From Hygrocybe punicea (taxonomy: Eukaryota; Basidiomycota; Agaricomycetes; Agaricales; Hygrophoraceae): DNA of 64,000 bases. How positions within the stretch are numbered: the first letter of the stretch is position 1; every line of letters starts with the position of its first letter. The notes below the pieces were generated by a model. The model worked only from the letters and a program-made list of their open reading frames with translations, ran no database searches and was not told the origin of the DNA. Shown one piece after another: positions 34,358 to 47,183 of the stretch. The position numbers and the translations under genes are program-made. The DNA is taken from positions 2,728,001-2,792,000 of the forward strand of contig OY744464.1 in NCBI GenBank assembly GCA_963556145.1. The letters are read 5' to 3'.

Positions 34358-34721
34358 CACTGGATGCAAGCCATAATATTTCTAATAAAAATATCTTGAA
34401 ATTGCCTGGAAATTAATCCCTATTATTTTAACATGTCATTTGCAGAGAACATTTACATATGTAGTGCATATTTTTTGTACACAGGTATCATAAAGATATG
34501 ATAAACATTATAAGAAAACCAAGATGTTTAAAGACTATGAAATTGTATTTCTTTTAAGATAGCACTCAAGATACTTTTATGATAACTTCCTTTAAAACGA
34601 ACTGACATTATTTAGAAGGTTTTCAAAAATTTTCTCACAATGTTGTATTACAGTAACATGGATTAATTTCCAGATAACTTCAAGATATTTTGAGTTGAAA
34701 TACTATGGCTTGCATCCAGTG
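34358..34721. mobile_element. MITE with CACTG ends and 3-bp target duplication (364 bp)
   Basis: The ends CACTGGATGCAAGCCATA and TATGGCTTGCATCCAGTG are perfect inverted repeats and extend, with some mismatches, to about 62 bp (to GGAAATTAATCC). The flanks are AGT on both sides (34355-34357 and 34722-34724). CACT-type ends with a 3-bp duplication fit a CACTA-superfamily MITE. No coding content. Confidence 0.7.
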
Positions 34722-34724
34722 AGT

Positions 34725-35860
34725 CATATATAATATGCACATTGAAATCGTTCCCAATGCAAGCAGTGATTTCTTGTCAAAGAGGTATAATACAATGTTC
34801 CACCTTCAACCCTCGGCAATCCCATTGTAGACATAATATTATGACCTGTATATTGGATGGGTCTGTACAAGTGCTACATATCCTTGCAATGCACCTCATA
34901 CTTAATACATTATCAATACTGGTAAAACAGGCTGAATGGATTTCAGTAAATCATTGGGCCAGTGTCCCAGACACAGTATGCAGCATTGCAGTGCAACAGA
35001 CACTGTCTGTTCCATAAATTCCATTCGTGCATGTCACACCTATCTTCATCATGTGTGCTGGAATTGGTTCAGGTGTTCAATACTGATCAAACTGTTACAC
35101 AAGAACATTGTGTCACCAACTTCACAGCTTCATGAATTGGAAGCATTGCTAGTGCACAAGCTGAACCAGTCACCTTGTTGATTCTGGTATCATCAAACCC
35201 AGTGATCTTATCAAAGTGGTTCCAATACAAGTGCAGTTGGTGTCATTGTACATGTGTTTATTTCTACCATACTCACAGGAGGTCATTCTTGACCCGACAA
35301 ATAATTCAGATACTTAGAGTTTCTGGATATACTTACTATGTATTCTGTAAAACTTTCACAGAGTAACTATGACTACTGATAGAGTAGTAAATTAGTTGTA
35401 TATATGCCAGCATGAACACTGCAAACTTGATGTGAAAGATGCCAATTTGGGATCTGATATTGCATTATGACAAATTGGAAGGAACAGGGTATAATCAATT
35501 ATGAAAGCTATATCATTGTAGTATGGTATCTGAATGGTATCTGAATGGCATCAGTATGTAATAATAAAGGAAATATTAATAACTTTGCAAATATTGATTA
35601 TCATAGCAGCATCATAATACTGTATGATTTGTATCCACTTATTCTCTCATTACTAAAAAGGGACGAGTAACCTGCCATGCAAAGCAATGGCCCACACCCC
35701 ACTAGTTGCAAAATAGAATGATTCATATGAAAATAGCAATAATTGACATTCAAACTTTGTTACATGGCTATTGGCTTCTCGACGGCTCGCTACGCATCTG
35801 TGGCTTCTCTGGCGGCTCATAACCTTACAATTCATCACGCAAGCTCAGTAAAAAATGGAT
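34725..35860. other. No gene seen; one Helitron-end-like hairpin
   Basis: No frame has recognisable motifs. At 35674-35691 the hairpin GCCA-TGC-aaa-GCA-a-TGGC is followed by CCACACCCCACTAG and preceded by GACGAGT, like the motif at the Helitron 3' ends further right. It may be the end of a decayed Helitron-like element. Confidence 0.4.
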
Positions 35861-35869
35861 CATGGATTA

Positions 35870-38338
35870 GAGGCTTCAACGATGAGTTGCCAGTAGGGGG
35901 AAAATGCCTGCTGAATTGAATGGCGCTCCATCGGGGCTTCAAAGCATTGATGCTCGTCCACGAATATCCGACTATCATCTGCTTCTAAACAAGATGGAAA
36001 TGAGGTAGTACACACAAGATGTCGATGGAACAAAAGGTTCAAATTGCACAGGACTTGGCTTCCAAATGTGACTCGTAAATTATAACGATGAGCACATGGG
36101 ACAATGACTATGACTATGCATACATTGGCCATCCACGAGAAGTTGTGTTGACTTGAGAAACCTCATCGTGGGAGGAAACCTTTATTGGCAGCTGCACGAA
36201 AGCGTTCCAGGACTGCATTTTCGAACTGACCTGCAATCGAGTGTCAATCAGGTCCAAATCAATAAGTTCATTCGTATCCAGCTCATAGCTCATATTAACG
36301 TGCTGTAAGATCACGATAAGCCTCGCAAACGGAGACATCCACCAACCGAGATTCGGCCCTAAGAGCAAAAGAAACTCTCCAATGTGCAGTGTGATGTGGC
36401 GATTTGTAGGGCCAACCAAAGTTTCATTGTCGTTTCGCGTGGCAGGATCCTCAACAGTTAATTTGGAATCATCATTCGACTGATTAGCTCGGCCGGACTA
36501 GTCCACAATTATCAGTATGATTCTCTGGTCTGTATCAGATACATACCAATAGCGCGCTGATAATGTCTGCTTCAAAAAAATTTGCCCCGTTAATTAGGCC
36601 AAGTATTTGTACTGCGCTTTCTGTCCACACACACTTCACAAGAGGGTGTGCGAGGTTTCGGAGTGCGCCGCTAACATTTGGATTGGATAGAAGTACTTGT
36701 CTGGCCTTTTTCATGTGCCTCTCGTTGACAGGTTGGTCGTCCGATGCATGATATTCTTCCAATGGGTGATCAATGCCAATGACCTGTCGAAAATGTAACA
36801 GAACAAGTTCCAGGAAAATATTGTGCATGATGTCAACAAATCGGCCCTGGGAGGGAACCAAATAGGGAAGATCCAATAAGGCAGAAGGAACTTCATTTCG
36901 CTTGTATAGTGGCTTCTTCACCGCCTGATTAGGTACAGACACCACACGGGTAGAATATAGGTTTGCAGACGTGTAATGAAGACTCGGAGAAAGGTACAAC
37001 GCGACAGGTGGAATGCTATCCTGTAGCATGGGCTTAGAACCTCTCTCAGTGATGGACTCTTCCGTCACGGGTTGAATGTGCTGCAAATCGATGTTATTTG
37101 TAGTGGCGACGTGAAACCAATGTCACATACCTCCGATGCAGGTATCATCCTGCGAACGTCATTTGTCACAGCCATGTCAAGGTGTCGCTTGGCCGGCAAA
37201 TTCATTGTTACGTCGACCTCAAATTGGTCCTGCACGTCATAGAGCGCGGCGACGTCTTGTTTATCCTACACATGGTTAATGTGTCAGTTGGTCGAGAGAT
37301 TGAATGTTCACGCTTACCGCGAATCCGGGAGGCACGTCATTCAAGAGCGCAGGGACGTCCTGCACATTATTAATGTATCGGTTGGTCGGCAGATTGACCA
37401 TTCACGCTTACCTTGAATCCTTCCTGTACATCATCTGAGAGCGCGGGTAGGTCGTGGCATTGATCAAACATCACGAACTGAAAAAAACCACAGGTCATCC
37501 TCGCTGTTATGTAGTGAATAGTGTCCCTCTACCTATTGTTTCCGAGAAATGGGGCGGATACCGATATTCACAGATAACAAAAACAACGGCCGTGATCAAA
37601 GGTGCGTCGCCTCGATGACTTGGGCGGATGAGATCGACAGTGACGAACGAAGAGTCATGACTCGAGACCAATCTACCGATTAGCCCTTTTTTTTTGTTCC
37701 ACCATCGTTACCACCTTGACATAATTATTCGCTCGCTTGCTCCTAAGAGATAGCTGACTTGACGCACTGAATATCCTGTAATTATTGTTACCAGTAGGTC
37801 AGCCTTTTTTTTGTTTTTTGATTCTCATCTCGTCTCGCAACAACACAATTATTTGCTCGGCGTTGTGCGCAAGTACATATTTTCTACCCTACTCGGACCC
37901 TACTTGGAATGAGCGTGAGCCTGAAAGATATTTGTGGACGAGTTGTGAACATGGAGTGGGAAGAAGAGACGGATGAACAGGCCTGTCCTCTTATAGTGAA
38001 TGGAGATATATTCGAACTCCGTTTGGTTTTCATGCGTGAGCGGCTTGAATCGCCGGTGCCAATTTCAAGCACCAATTGATCGCCATTCAATTCACCACAA
38101 AAGCCAAAGCATGGTGCACACGTGAGCGCTTCCCTCTTGTTTAGATACCGTCACCATCGTTTCCAGCGTCCTCGTAGTGGAAGTTCTGCTCAAGGGTATG
38201 GTACTGTACAACAATAATAATTGAAAGAAAGAGCCAAATGAGAGAATGAGTCACTTCGTCTTTATTGTTTGAATTTAGAGGTACTCTTGCCCGTGAGCTT
38301 TGGGCTTTCTAACGACGATTGTCAATTTAGGTATCTAT
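35870..38338 (-). pseudogene. CACTA element 4 with broken Tnp2-type transposase
   Basis: The element starts at 38338 (GGTATCTAT on the plus strand) and reads leftward. Small exons start from ATG 37471 and lead to 36535-37086, with DIMHNIFLELVLLHFRQVIG, DDQPVNERHMKKARQVLLSN and an intron at its end, and 36114-36419, with HITLHIGEFLLLLGP. A C-terminal fragment follows at about 35870-36000. The central catalytic half seen at 20.0-20.9 kb in copy 2 is deleted, and the last splice donor has changed from GT to AT. The first 0.9 kb is part of the inverted duplication. Confidence 0.7.
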
Positions 38339-39444
38339 GTAACGACCTGCGTTTCCGAGCCTTTACTCAGAGCCCTCGCGATGGATACTTAAGTCGACGA
38401 GAAGCTCTTCAAAAATGTCTTACTCCGTCCTTCATCGCCTACTAAGATGGCCAAACGCAGCGTTCGGGACCGAGTAAGTCGGTTACTGCGTCCGAACATA
38501 TTCGGTGACCAATGTCACTAATTTTGTCAATTAGCTGCATAGTCTCTTTCCATACCGCACCCCCATTGTTGAAAATCACCGTGGTGTATTTGAACAGAGC
38601 ACGAGCATGAGGGGAACCGTTTCTCCCTATCCCCAATTTGTTAAAGCTCGGCAGGTCCAAGACAACAATGCCTACAATATCCTCGTTGCCGAGGTGTGCC
38701 CTCTTTTTGATGGGCAAGATCGTCATTTAGAATGAACATTCTTACGTTCAGCAAACGACAACGTCTTTGCCCACGAGTGAGGCCGCGACGACTCAAACTC
38801 ATTCCGTAGTCCCTATGGATCCATCAAGTTCCGCAATCCGAGACGATCCTTCACTCCCTGAACGGTCTCAAACCCTGGAGCAGTCAACTTCGGAAACTCG
38901 GCCGGGTGTCCATCCCCTGTCCTCGGAAAAGATCGCCTTACACCTGTCAGACAAGCACCAACTACCTCAGCGATCGTCGCAGTCAATTTCGTCTCCATGA
39001 CACGATGACCAGCCCGTTACACCACCTGTTGTTTCCAGCAAGCCGTCTGGTCCAGCACCCCAACTTGTCGACCAACATCCCACCTTCCAGCAAGCATCCG
39101 CTTATCATTCGGCACCCCAACACGGCCAAGATCTTCCACAGCATCCTCAGCTTGCCATAATCCAAAACGCATCTGCTTGTTATGTACTCCCGGAGCAGTC
39201 GGCGCTCCAACACGGCGTCTCTACACAGCATAGTTTCACGCTCCAACACGTCCCCATTGATTACGTGCTCCCGGAGTTATCGAATGTGTCGTCCCAGACC
39301 CAGACCCAGGCACAGGCGAGCGAACCTCTCCTCCCTTACGTGCCTCCGGAGCTATTCAATGTGTCATCCCAGACCCAAACCCAGGCGAACGAACCTCTCC
39401 TGCCTCAAATTCAAGGCTCTGCGTCTTCACACGCCCAGGAACAG
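37421..39444. repeat. Right arm of the 2-kb inverted duplication
   Basis: Reverse complement of 10469-12494 with very few differences. It contains the CACTA 4 left end (37421-38338) and about 1.1 kb of flanking sequence with the start of the P/Q-rich gene. Confidence 0.85.
38767..39444 (+). pseudogene. Duplicated 5' part of the P/Q-rich gene
   Basis: One frame runs from TSEAATTQTHS through a TGA at 38998-39000 and on into HDDQPVTPPVVSSKPSG, the Q-rich stretch and SSQTQTQAQASEPLLPY. The same TGA is present in the other copy, so it predates the duplication or lies in an intron. The gene is cut at 39444, and the C-terminal half exists only at 9068-10468. Confidence 0.5.
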
Positions 39445-39680
39445 GCAACTCACCTGTTACTCAGTGTGACAACTGCCTTTTTCGCTCAAATTCCGCGTCA
39501 TACAAATTATTTTTCTTATCCATTGTAACGGTCTTTGAGTTCTTATGACCTCAAGATAAATCCTATATTCCTGACAATATTTGAGGACAAAATTCGAAAA
39601 ATCTAGTTTATTCATGAATTTTTTCGAAAAGAAACGGTCAGAAATGCAAAATTTGACTCTATGGTCGATTTCAAACATTA
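39445..39680. other. No gene seen
   Basis: AT-rich sequence between the inverted duplication and the Helitron fragment, with a partial self-complementary stretch around 39593-39630. No coding motif. Confidence 0.4.
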
Positions 39681-39778
39681 ATCAATTAATTAATTAATTA
39701 AATTATTTAATTACTGACGAACTGCGCTGTATCCTGGACTGATAAGAACGATTCTTCCATAAATGGAAGAACTCGTAA
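39680..39778. repeat. ATTA-rich tract plus hairpin, Helitron-associated
   Basis: An (ATTA)n tract is followed by CTGGACTGATAAGAACGA and the hairpin ACGATTCTTCCA-taaa-TGGAAGAACTCGT (39748-39776). A matching arrangement with a different stem sequence occurs at 59030-59121. Helitron-derived sequence starts directly after it. Confidence 0.6.
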
Positions 39779-39957
39779 TGAGCCTGTTTATTGTCTGTGC
39801 CATCAGAACCAATTGAATCTGAATTTGCATTAATATTGCTGGCATTATCACTGTCCTCTTTAGAAATGTCATTTCCATCTTCATCAGCAGTAATAGACCC
39901 ACTTGAATCAGTGTTGCTATCATAACTACCACTGTAAAGTATGTTTTCATTTCTGAT
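39779..39957 (-). pseudogene. Helitron copy B linker fragment
   Basis: On the minus strand this is nearly identical to about 49160-49323, the acidic linker of copy B (GATGATGAAGATGGAAATGA-type sequence). It is an isolated piece of about 180 bp next to the hairpin, in opposite orientation to copy B. Confidence 0.8.
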
Positions 39958-40046
39958 TTAGCATAACTATTCCACCTGGGACTGATTGCTTTGAATTAGA
40001 TCTATTTCTCGTAAAAAAGCAACCAAGCAAGTCAACGAGCGTGAAT

Positions 40047-42655
40047 ATGGTTCCAGGTATTCATTAAACTTCTACACGTCACTACTTACTAAGATGTTTC
40101 TACAGTGACATGGATGTACTGTATGTTGTTCAGGACTTTACACATCAACTCACAACTTACATTAAATAGAGGGGAATCGGACGTTGACAATGTCATCAAG
40201 TATCTACTTGTTCTTGCCTTAGTGACCGACCACTCATCCACTCATTTCTAAACAGAGATGTGTCATCAAAGATTAATCCGTCCACTCCTACAAGGGCTTC
40301 CCGATCCATCCAGCGTTCCAAGAAACGCGCTGTATCTGAGTCTGACTCTGAAGGTCAACCTATTGCAAAGCTACCGTAAGTGCCACCTTTGTGTATTCTA
40401 GGTCATTGGTTTAGCACACAATAGGGTTAACAAACGCCAAAAGTCTTTGTATGCATGCGTAAATGACTTAGCCATTTTTATCATGTGCTGACTTTGCAAA
40501 TCTAGAAATAACAAGAAGTCCAAGTCCAAAGACGTTCCATTGGTTTATGAGGATGAGGATGAGGATGATGTATTTTTGTAAGCACCAACCGCTTTTGCAT
40601 TATCTGTTAACATGAACATGCTGATGGGACATTTACTAGCATTAAATCTAACACAAAGAAAGCAAAAGGGTATGTATCATATGATTGCAAATACACTATA
40701 TTAACCATATATCTGTTACCATCTATCAGCCATCAGTCTGACTCTGCATTAATTGATGTTGACACTGAAGAATATGAAGGGTATGCCACTTTACTGGTCA
40801 TTTGTGGATATGTGCTGAGGAGATGTTATCAATAGTCTTCCTGTACCGGATGATACGGCTACCGACAATATTTCTGAGGATAATCAGTCAGTGGCACGTA
40901 CTAATCGTGCAAAGTAAGTTTGTGTTGATTCTGTGTGGTACTTCCCTTATAATCCTTCACAGGGTTGTGGACAGTGATAGCGAGATTGAGTTGGTCAAGT
41001 TTGTCGCTCATACATTACTGTATCCATACATCAATACTAATATTCTGTAGTCCTCATGTCAAGGGAAGAAAGGAGCAGTGAGTTATTCAAACTGATGCTT
41101 CATAGGTATACTTGATTCACACCATACCAGAGTACGTGTACAAGAAACGTCAAACATCACCAATGAATCAAAGGGCTCGAACGATGAAGCTATGATACGT
41201 TCTTCAGGCAAGAATACCAAGTAGGAGCTGTCTTCATCTCTGGAGTTACGCTTATATTTCCGTAGGACTGTGGTCAAGAAGAGCAAATTTAAACCAGTGA
41301 TACCCAGTGAGAATATGGTTCCAGTATATCAGAGGACAACCGAGAACAAGTTTAGTTTTTCATCGTTGATCATGTTCACCATTTGATTAGTTTCCAGGCC
41401 AGTATCCAAGGGCAAGAAGAAAGTCACTGACCAGGAGGAGAAACTTGTGTATATAGAGGATTTGCCTGAAGCGTACGTATTGCGTATCTAATTCTATATG
41501 GCAGCTGATTAGATAATAGTGATTCGTTTGTTAATCCTACTACTGAGAAGGCACCATTGGACTGTGAAGTCACTGACCCGGGTCTGTTTGATCCTTTCAT
41601 TGCTGACACATATGGAAATCTTCCTCACCTCCGGTGTGTATGTTGTTTCTCAAGTCTTATTCTAACTCACATGTTTGATCAAGTGCTGGTACACTTGTCA
41701 CATCAAACAATGGACCGAATCCCATGGGTCCCTTTTATTTGAGCTTAATTCCTGATGTTTGTCCAGGTGTCAATATCGAGTGAGATTTATTTTATTACAT
41801 TGAAAAATATACCGATGTAGTTACTCACCAATATAATCAATAGTGTTATCATCAAGGCCATTACGTTCACGAGAGCTTGGATCTTTGTTAATCCCTCATG
41901 TGCATCACCCTCTATTGTCAAGTCCGCTGCATCTTCTGATTCTGTTCGGAGCACAAGATATGCCATTCAAGCGAACGCTCCCCACAATTTTCTCTACACC
42001 GTTTTCACTTCCGTTCTTGCTGTCAACTCCTCCAATTTGCATGAGCGTGATCCTCAAGGGATGTTCCGCCAGATAACCGGCACTTTGTGCACCCAGGAGT
42101 GGGAACGCTTCTGTGCCTTCTTTTGTATGGTTTTTAAGGCCAAAGAACTTCATGCCCAGATCTATGAAGATGCGATATCCATCAGCACCAGAGCCAAGCC
42201 TAAGGACGGTGGAGGTAAACCATGATTAACTTTGTTAATATGATTGCTGAGTTGTGTATAGACCATTCTCAGCAAGGATTCAGCCGTTTGTTGGCTAAAG
42301 GCTCACCTGCCAAATCACCTGTTAAAGTAGCCGGATCATCGAGGACTGGAGCAGTGAAGGGTGCTCTCAATTTTGATGACCATGGTGAGTTGTCGTATTT
42401 TGTTAAATTGTGTTACCAATCATTAATATGTGCTATGTATGTAACTCAGTTCCAATCTACGATGGGAGAAAGGGCAACTTCAACACGAATCAACTGCAAC
42501 TTCTAGATACAACGTTGAATCCTTGGACTGACGATTTATCTGGCAGTGTCTGTCTTGTTGGATACACCACGAATACTTGGGTTGGCAAAGAGCTTTCCAC
42601 GCAGTTGTCACTCAACATGCAATGGGTTGTCGTCCTCGCATCATGCAATGAGTAG
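40047..42655 (+). CDS. Multi-exon gene of unknown function (basidiomycete-expanded family)
   Basis: About a dozen exons with consistent GT..AG introns encode a charged, low-complexity N-terminal half (VSSKINPSTPTRASRSIQ, KKSKSKDVPLVYEDEDED, HQSDSALIDVDTEEYEG). A folded C-terminal half follows (DPGLFDPFIADTYGNLPHLR, ITGTLCTQEWERFCAFFCMV, VPIYDGRKGNFNTNQLQL, VCLVGYTTNTW, LSLNMQWVVVLASC) and ends at TAG 42653-42655. The start ATG at 40047 (MVP then D through a long first intron) is uncertain. I recall similar C-terminal halves in large families of unknown function in Agaricomycetes. No in-frame stops were seen when introns are removed, which is unusual for this window. Confidence 0.55.
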
Positions 42656-43189
42656 TATTTGATTATCTCCAATATCTGTCGCTGAATACCTTGTATATAC
42701 CTGTACCACCTCCACCCCCCTTTGGATTCGTCTTTGTCTGGAATTGTCTGTTGATACCCTAGCCTGTACATTTTTGTATTCATGTTTTAAATTATTGCCA
42801 GCCGGTCTGCATATTGTTCTTGTCTGATTACTAAGAGTTTTCTTACTCTGAAAGCTAAACTCCGAAAATTAAACTCAACAGTTTCAATACTCTTGCCTGC
42901 ATACCATGTTGTTCCACTGTGTTGTGTTTCTATTATTGTTGCTCTTTCCTGCTCCATCTTGTCATTTGAACAGTGCTAAGGTGGGTGTCATAACTGGATT
43001 GCTGTATTGCCGCAACTAATATCTATTGAGAGTATAGGCTAGTTCAATTGACCCGTATCATATGGCATATACAGATGATGCGGACATGTTTGCTGGTATA
43101 TATTTCAAGATCCCATAGTCATTTGAAGCTGATAAGAATCATAGACACAAATGCATCATCGAGTATATAACTTCTGACCAATCGCATTT
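42656..43189. other. Non-coding; presumed Helitron B 5' end lies here
   Basis: No gene. The Helitron B 5' terminus must be in or near this interval, but I could not fix a TC-type end. Confidence 0.35.
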
Positions 43190-43257
43190 GTGTTAGCTGA
43201 CCTATTCATAACAACAGAAACATCTCATGGCCTTGTCCATAAGGTACAAGGCTGGGT

Positions 43258-43620
43258 GTTATACTATCGTCCTGATACACCCCAGGATAGGGTGTTATAC
43301 TATCGTCCTGACACACCCCAGGATAGGACACAAATATCTATTTATCGTCTTGCTGTGTCCCAAGACAGGGTGTTATACTATCGTCCTGACACACCCCAGG
43401 ATAGGACACAAATATCTACTTATCGTCTTGCTGTGTCCCAAGACAGGGTGTTATACTATCGTCCTGACACACCCCAGGATAGGACACAAATATCTATTTA
43501 TCGTCTTGCTGTGTCCCAAGACAGGGTGTTATACTATCATCCTGAAACACCCCAGGATAGGACACAAATATTTTCTTATCGTCTTGTTCATCTGTCCCAA
43601 GACTGGGTGTTATATCATTG
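43258..43620. repeat. 78-bp coding minisatellite in Helitron B
   Basis: TGTTATACTATCGTCCTGAC recurs with a 78-bp step (43371, 43449), each unit keeping the 26-residue frame. Degenerate units continue to about 43980. The 19-residue repeats later in the protein are a separate set. Confidence 0.85.
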
Positions 43621-45675
43621 TCCTGATACACCCCAGGATATGGTGCTTTTTTATCATCCTGTTTATGCACCGCAGAACTTGAGTGTAAAAACACAATCAT
43701 CTTATCATCTTGCTCATGTGTCCCATAACATGCTATTGAATTATCAACCCGATGCACTCCAGGATATGGTGCTTTTTTATCATTCTGTTCATGCACTGCA
43801 GACCTTGAGTTTAACGACACAAATATCTCCTTATCATTTTGCTCATGTGTCCCAAGACAGGCTATTCAATTATCAAGCTAATGCATGCCAGGATATAGTG
43901 TTTTTCTATCATTCTATATATAGGTCTGCACCACAGAAATTGATTTCAAGGACACAGACAATATGTGATTATCTTGCTCATCATGTGCCCCACAGGAGAA
44001 TATTAAACAATAGTGGAGATTATCATTTTTCTCATGATATCTCTCATATAACAGAAGAAACAGTACAATGTCTTCCTGACCTAGATCACCTTTGTTCAAA
44101 CCATTGGATTTTAAAGCCCAACAAAGAACTACCATTTATTATTGAATTCTATGTACGACTTCTTCTATATGTCAATGCATCCATGCATGACTCATTATTT
44201 GTGCATGAAATACTTCCCTGGAAGTGTCAAAGAATACATCTAAAGCTGCTACAAAACATGTATGTAGCACATGACTTTGCAGTATATATGCAAAAATATC
44301 AAACATTAATGATATATAGTTTATTGTTTATCTTTCAAGTATTTCTGGTATATTATTCACAATATTTTATAGGTCTTAATGTCATATGTACCACTGCTTT
44401 GAAACATGAATCTGCATCAGATAATAAATATTGCTCTAATGATAATACCAAGGAGAACGATACAAATATGCATAATATTGTTGGTGGTGGATCAAAGTTG
44501 TTCATATTTAATGAGCTGTCTCCTTATTTATCAAATTCCATAAGATATCCTACTCATGTGAAATTCAAATTCAGAGAATATATAAAACAATCAGATACAA
44601 GAACTGATACATTAAATACATTAACATGTTTTGTGCCATGGGATGTGTTATTATCACAATCAACAACAGATCAACTAAAGTCCATTACAGCAGCTCATAA
44701 TATTGTCACATATGCTAGATCTCATAAGGCAGATATTCAAACTTCAATCAAGAGCCATATATGTGCAAGTTGTGCTCAATATCTATCTGTATTTGATGTC
44801 ATAGATATTGAAGTTTTAAATAAGGAATCAAAGGCATCTAATGCAAGAGCAGTGAAACGATATCAAAGCCAAAATATAGAATACAAAGTAAAAAATATGC
44901 AATCAGTAACAAGATATCAACAAACAAAAGGTGTAGAATACAGAGTAAACAACTCACATTCTGTGACAAAATACCAACAAAAAAAGGGTGTAGAATATAA
45001 ATTAAATCATGCAAAGTCAGAAAAGAAATACAAAAATAAACACAAAAACATATTTCCACCTCCACCTCTCACAGCTGCTCTACAACATACAATTATAGCT
45101 AACGCATGTCAAGATATGTCACCTGATCAGATATCAGAATCAGGATGTGCGATATGTGGTCAATTGACTCCAATTAAAGATTTATTAAAGCTCTCTAATG
45201 TCAACGCAGACTTGAAGATATTAAGAAACCCAGATGTGACACAAACAGAGCGGTTGACTGCTGAAGATCCCATCAAAGGCTTGGATGGCCCTGTCTTAAT
45301 TAAACAGCTGCACAATATATGCACAAGTTGCCATAAATCTTTGACAAAAAACAAAGTCCCATTGTTGTCGTTAGCAAATGGAAAATGGTTAGGAGATGTT
45401 CCAGTACAGTTGATGGATTTATCATTTGCAGAACAGTTGCTGGTTGCAAGAGTACGACACAATTGTTGCATTGTAAGAGTGTCTTCAGGGATGCATAAAA
45501 TGAGAGCAAATGCAATCACTTTTGCTAATCCTATTCCTAAAGTGTATGATATTCTACCTCCACCCATTGAAGACTTGGATGAAGTTCTGGCATTTATTTA
45601 TACAGGACCATGTAAGCCCACTAAATCAGACTTTGAGAGAACACCTCTTCTTGTAAGAAGAAACAAGGTTAAAGC

Positions 45676-46815
45676 TAGTGTTGCCGAAGTTCAGTTCGGT
45701 CCGGTTCCGACCCTTTTTGGCGGAACCGCGAACTGAACTTTGGGTCCGGTTTGGCGCATGGCCAAACCTGGACCCGGACGGCATTGAACCGTTTCTCCAC
45801 GTTCGGTCTGGGTTCAGACGTGGTCTGAACCCCGGACCGAGGTGGGCTCACCCCATGAGCTCCATTCTCCTCGCGAATGGCAGGCACGTATCAATCGATA
45901 CGGCGCTACACTTCGCGAGGTAGTTGGGCTGCGGGGGAGCCGTCCGGCGCTGCTGCTGCCGCCGCTGTCACTGCTGCCGTTGCTGCCGCTGCCGGCGCTG
46001 CTGCTGCTGCCGTCGCCGTTGCTGCTGCCACTGCTGCTGCTGCTGTCGTGGCCGTTGCTGCTGCTGCCGCCGTTGCTGCTGTTGCTGTTGCTGCTGCTGC
46101 CAGCATTGCTGCTGCTGCTGGCCGTCATAGTTGTGGTTGCCGTTGTTGTTGCCGCCGCTGGTGGTGATGTTGGATGGCTTTGGCTGTTGCCGCTGCCGCT
46201 GCTGCTGCTGCTGCTGCCATTGCTGCCGGCGCTGCTGCTTCCGCTGTTGCTGCTGCTGCTGGCCGTTGCCGTTGTCGTTGCCTGGTTGCCGTTGCCTTTG
46301 CCGTTGCCATTGCCGCCGCTGGTGGTGGTGGTGGTGGTGGTGGTGGTGGTGTTGCAGCTGCCCCGCGTCCGTTGGCATTGCGTTGGCGTTGGCATTCATC
46401 TTGTGCCAATGTGGTTGCGATGTGGTCGCAGTCGAGTTGCCTGCCGCAAATAACATTAGTAAAGTTAAGAAAAAAATGGAAACTTACCTTTGAACACAAC
46501 ACAATTTGTGTTGTGTTCAACCCGCGTTGAAGTTGCTGTGTTGCGTGAAAGGTCACGGCCGGTCACATGATGCCGTTTAACACGAAATAGTAAGTAAAGA
46601 AATACGAAAAACAAATGAAATCAATACCTTAAAAATATCCGCGTTCGCGGTTTGAACGCGGTTTGGAGCCATTCAGGAAATCCGGCAGGCCTCGAAACCC
46701 GGAACTGAACCCGCGGTCCAGTTCAGCACTTGGCTGAACTTAGACCGAACTTAGGGTTCGGTTTGGGGTTTGAACCGGGTTCGGCTAGGTTCGGAACCGA
46801 ACTACGGCAACACTA
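45676..46815. mobile_element. hAT-like MITE 2 (1140 bp) inside Helitron B
   Basis: Ends TAGTGTTGCCGAAGTTC and TAGTGTTGCCGTAGTTC are inverted repeats (16 of 17). The flanks are perfect 8-bp duplications GTTAAAGC (45668-45675 and 46816-46823). Subterminal CGGTTC words resemble MITE 1. The core is a GCT/GCC/GTT trinucleotide tract at about 45944-46360. The long frames across it are produced by this repeat and are not genes. Removing it and one duplication rejoins the Helitron frame (VKAALEWL). Confidence 0.9.
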
Positions 46816-47183
46816 GTTAAAGCGGCATTGGAATGGTTGAAGTTGAATCATTGCAATTATTACGATCTGGAGATATCACAAAGAAATCTTGATCAGTATC
46901 CAGAAAATGGTCCTCCAGTTGTTGTAGATTATCATCAATCTTTTACAAATAAAAATCCAGAGTCAACAGCTGTTAATGACATTGAAGAGGAAGATGGTGT
47001 TGAATCAGGAAAATGTCCATTTGTTGTTCATGGTTTGACAGGTGAAGAATATTCCAACAAAAGTGCCAAAGCTCTCAAGGCCATTGCATTAAAGCATTTG
47101 ACTTCAAATGAAAAAGTTCTAGCCATAGGTCATGCAGCGCTCATCCTGAATCTATTTATGGCAATCCACAGTTATTTCCTCAA

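Noticed and set aside
45842..46556. Several long overlapping frames on both strands rich in Ala, Leu, Gln, Ser or Cys
   Set aside because: They come from the trinucleotide repeat core of hAT-like MITE 2; open frames in all phases are expected there.
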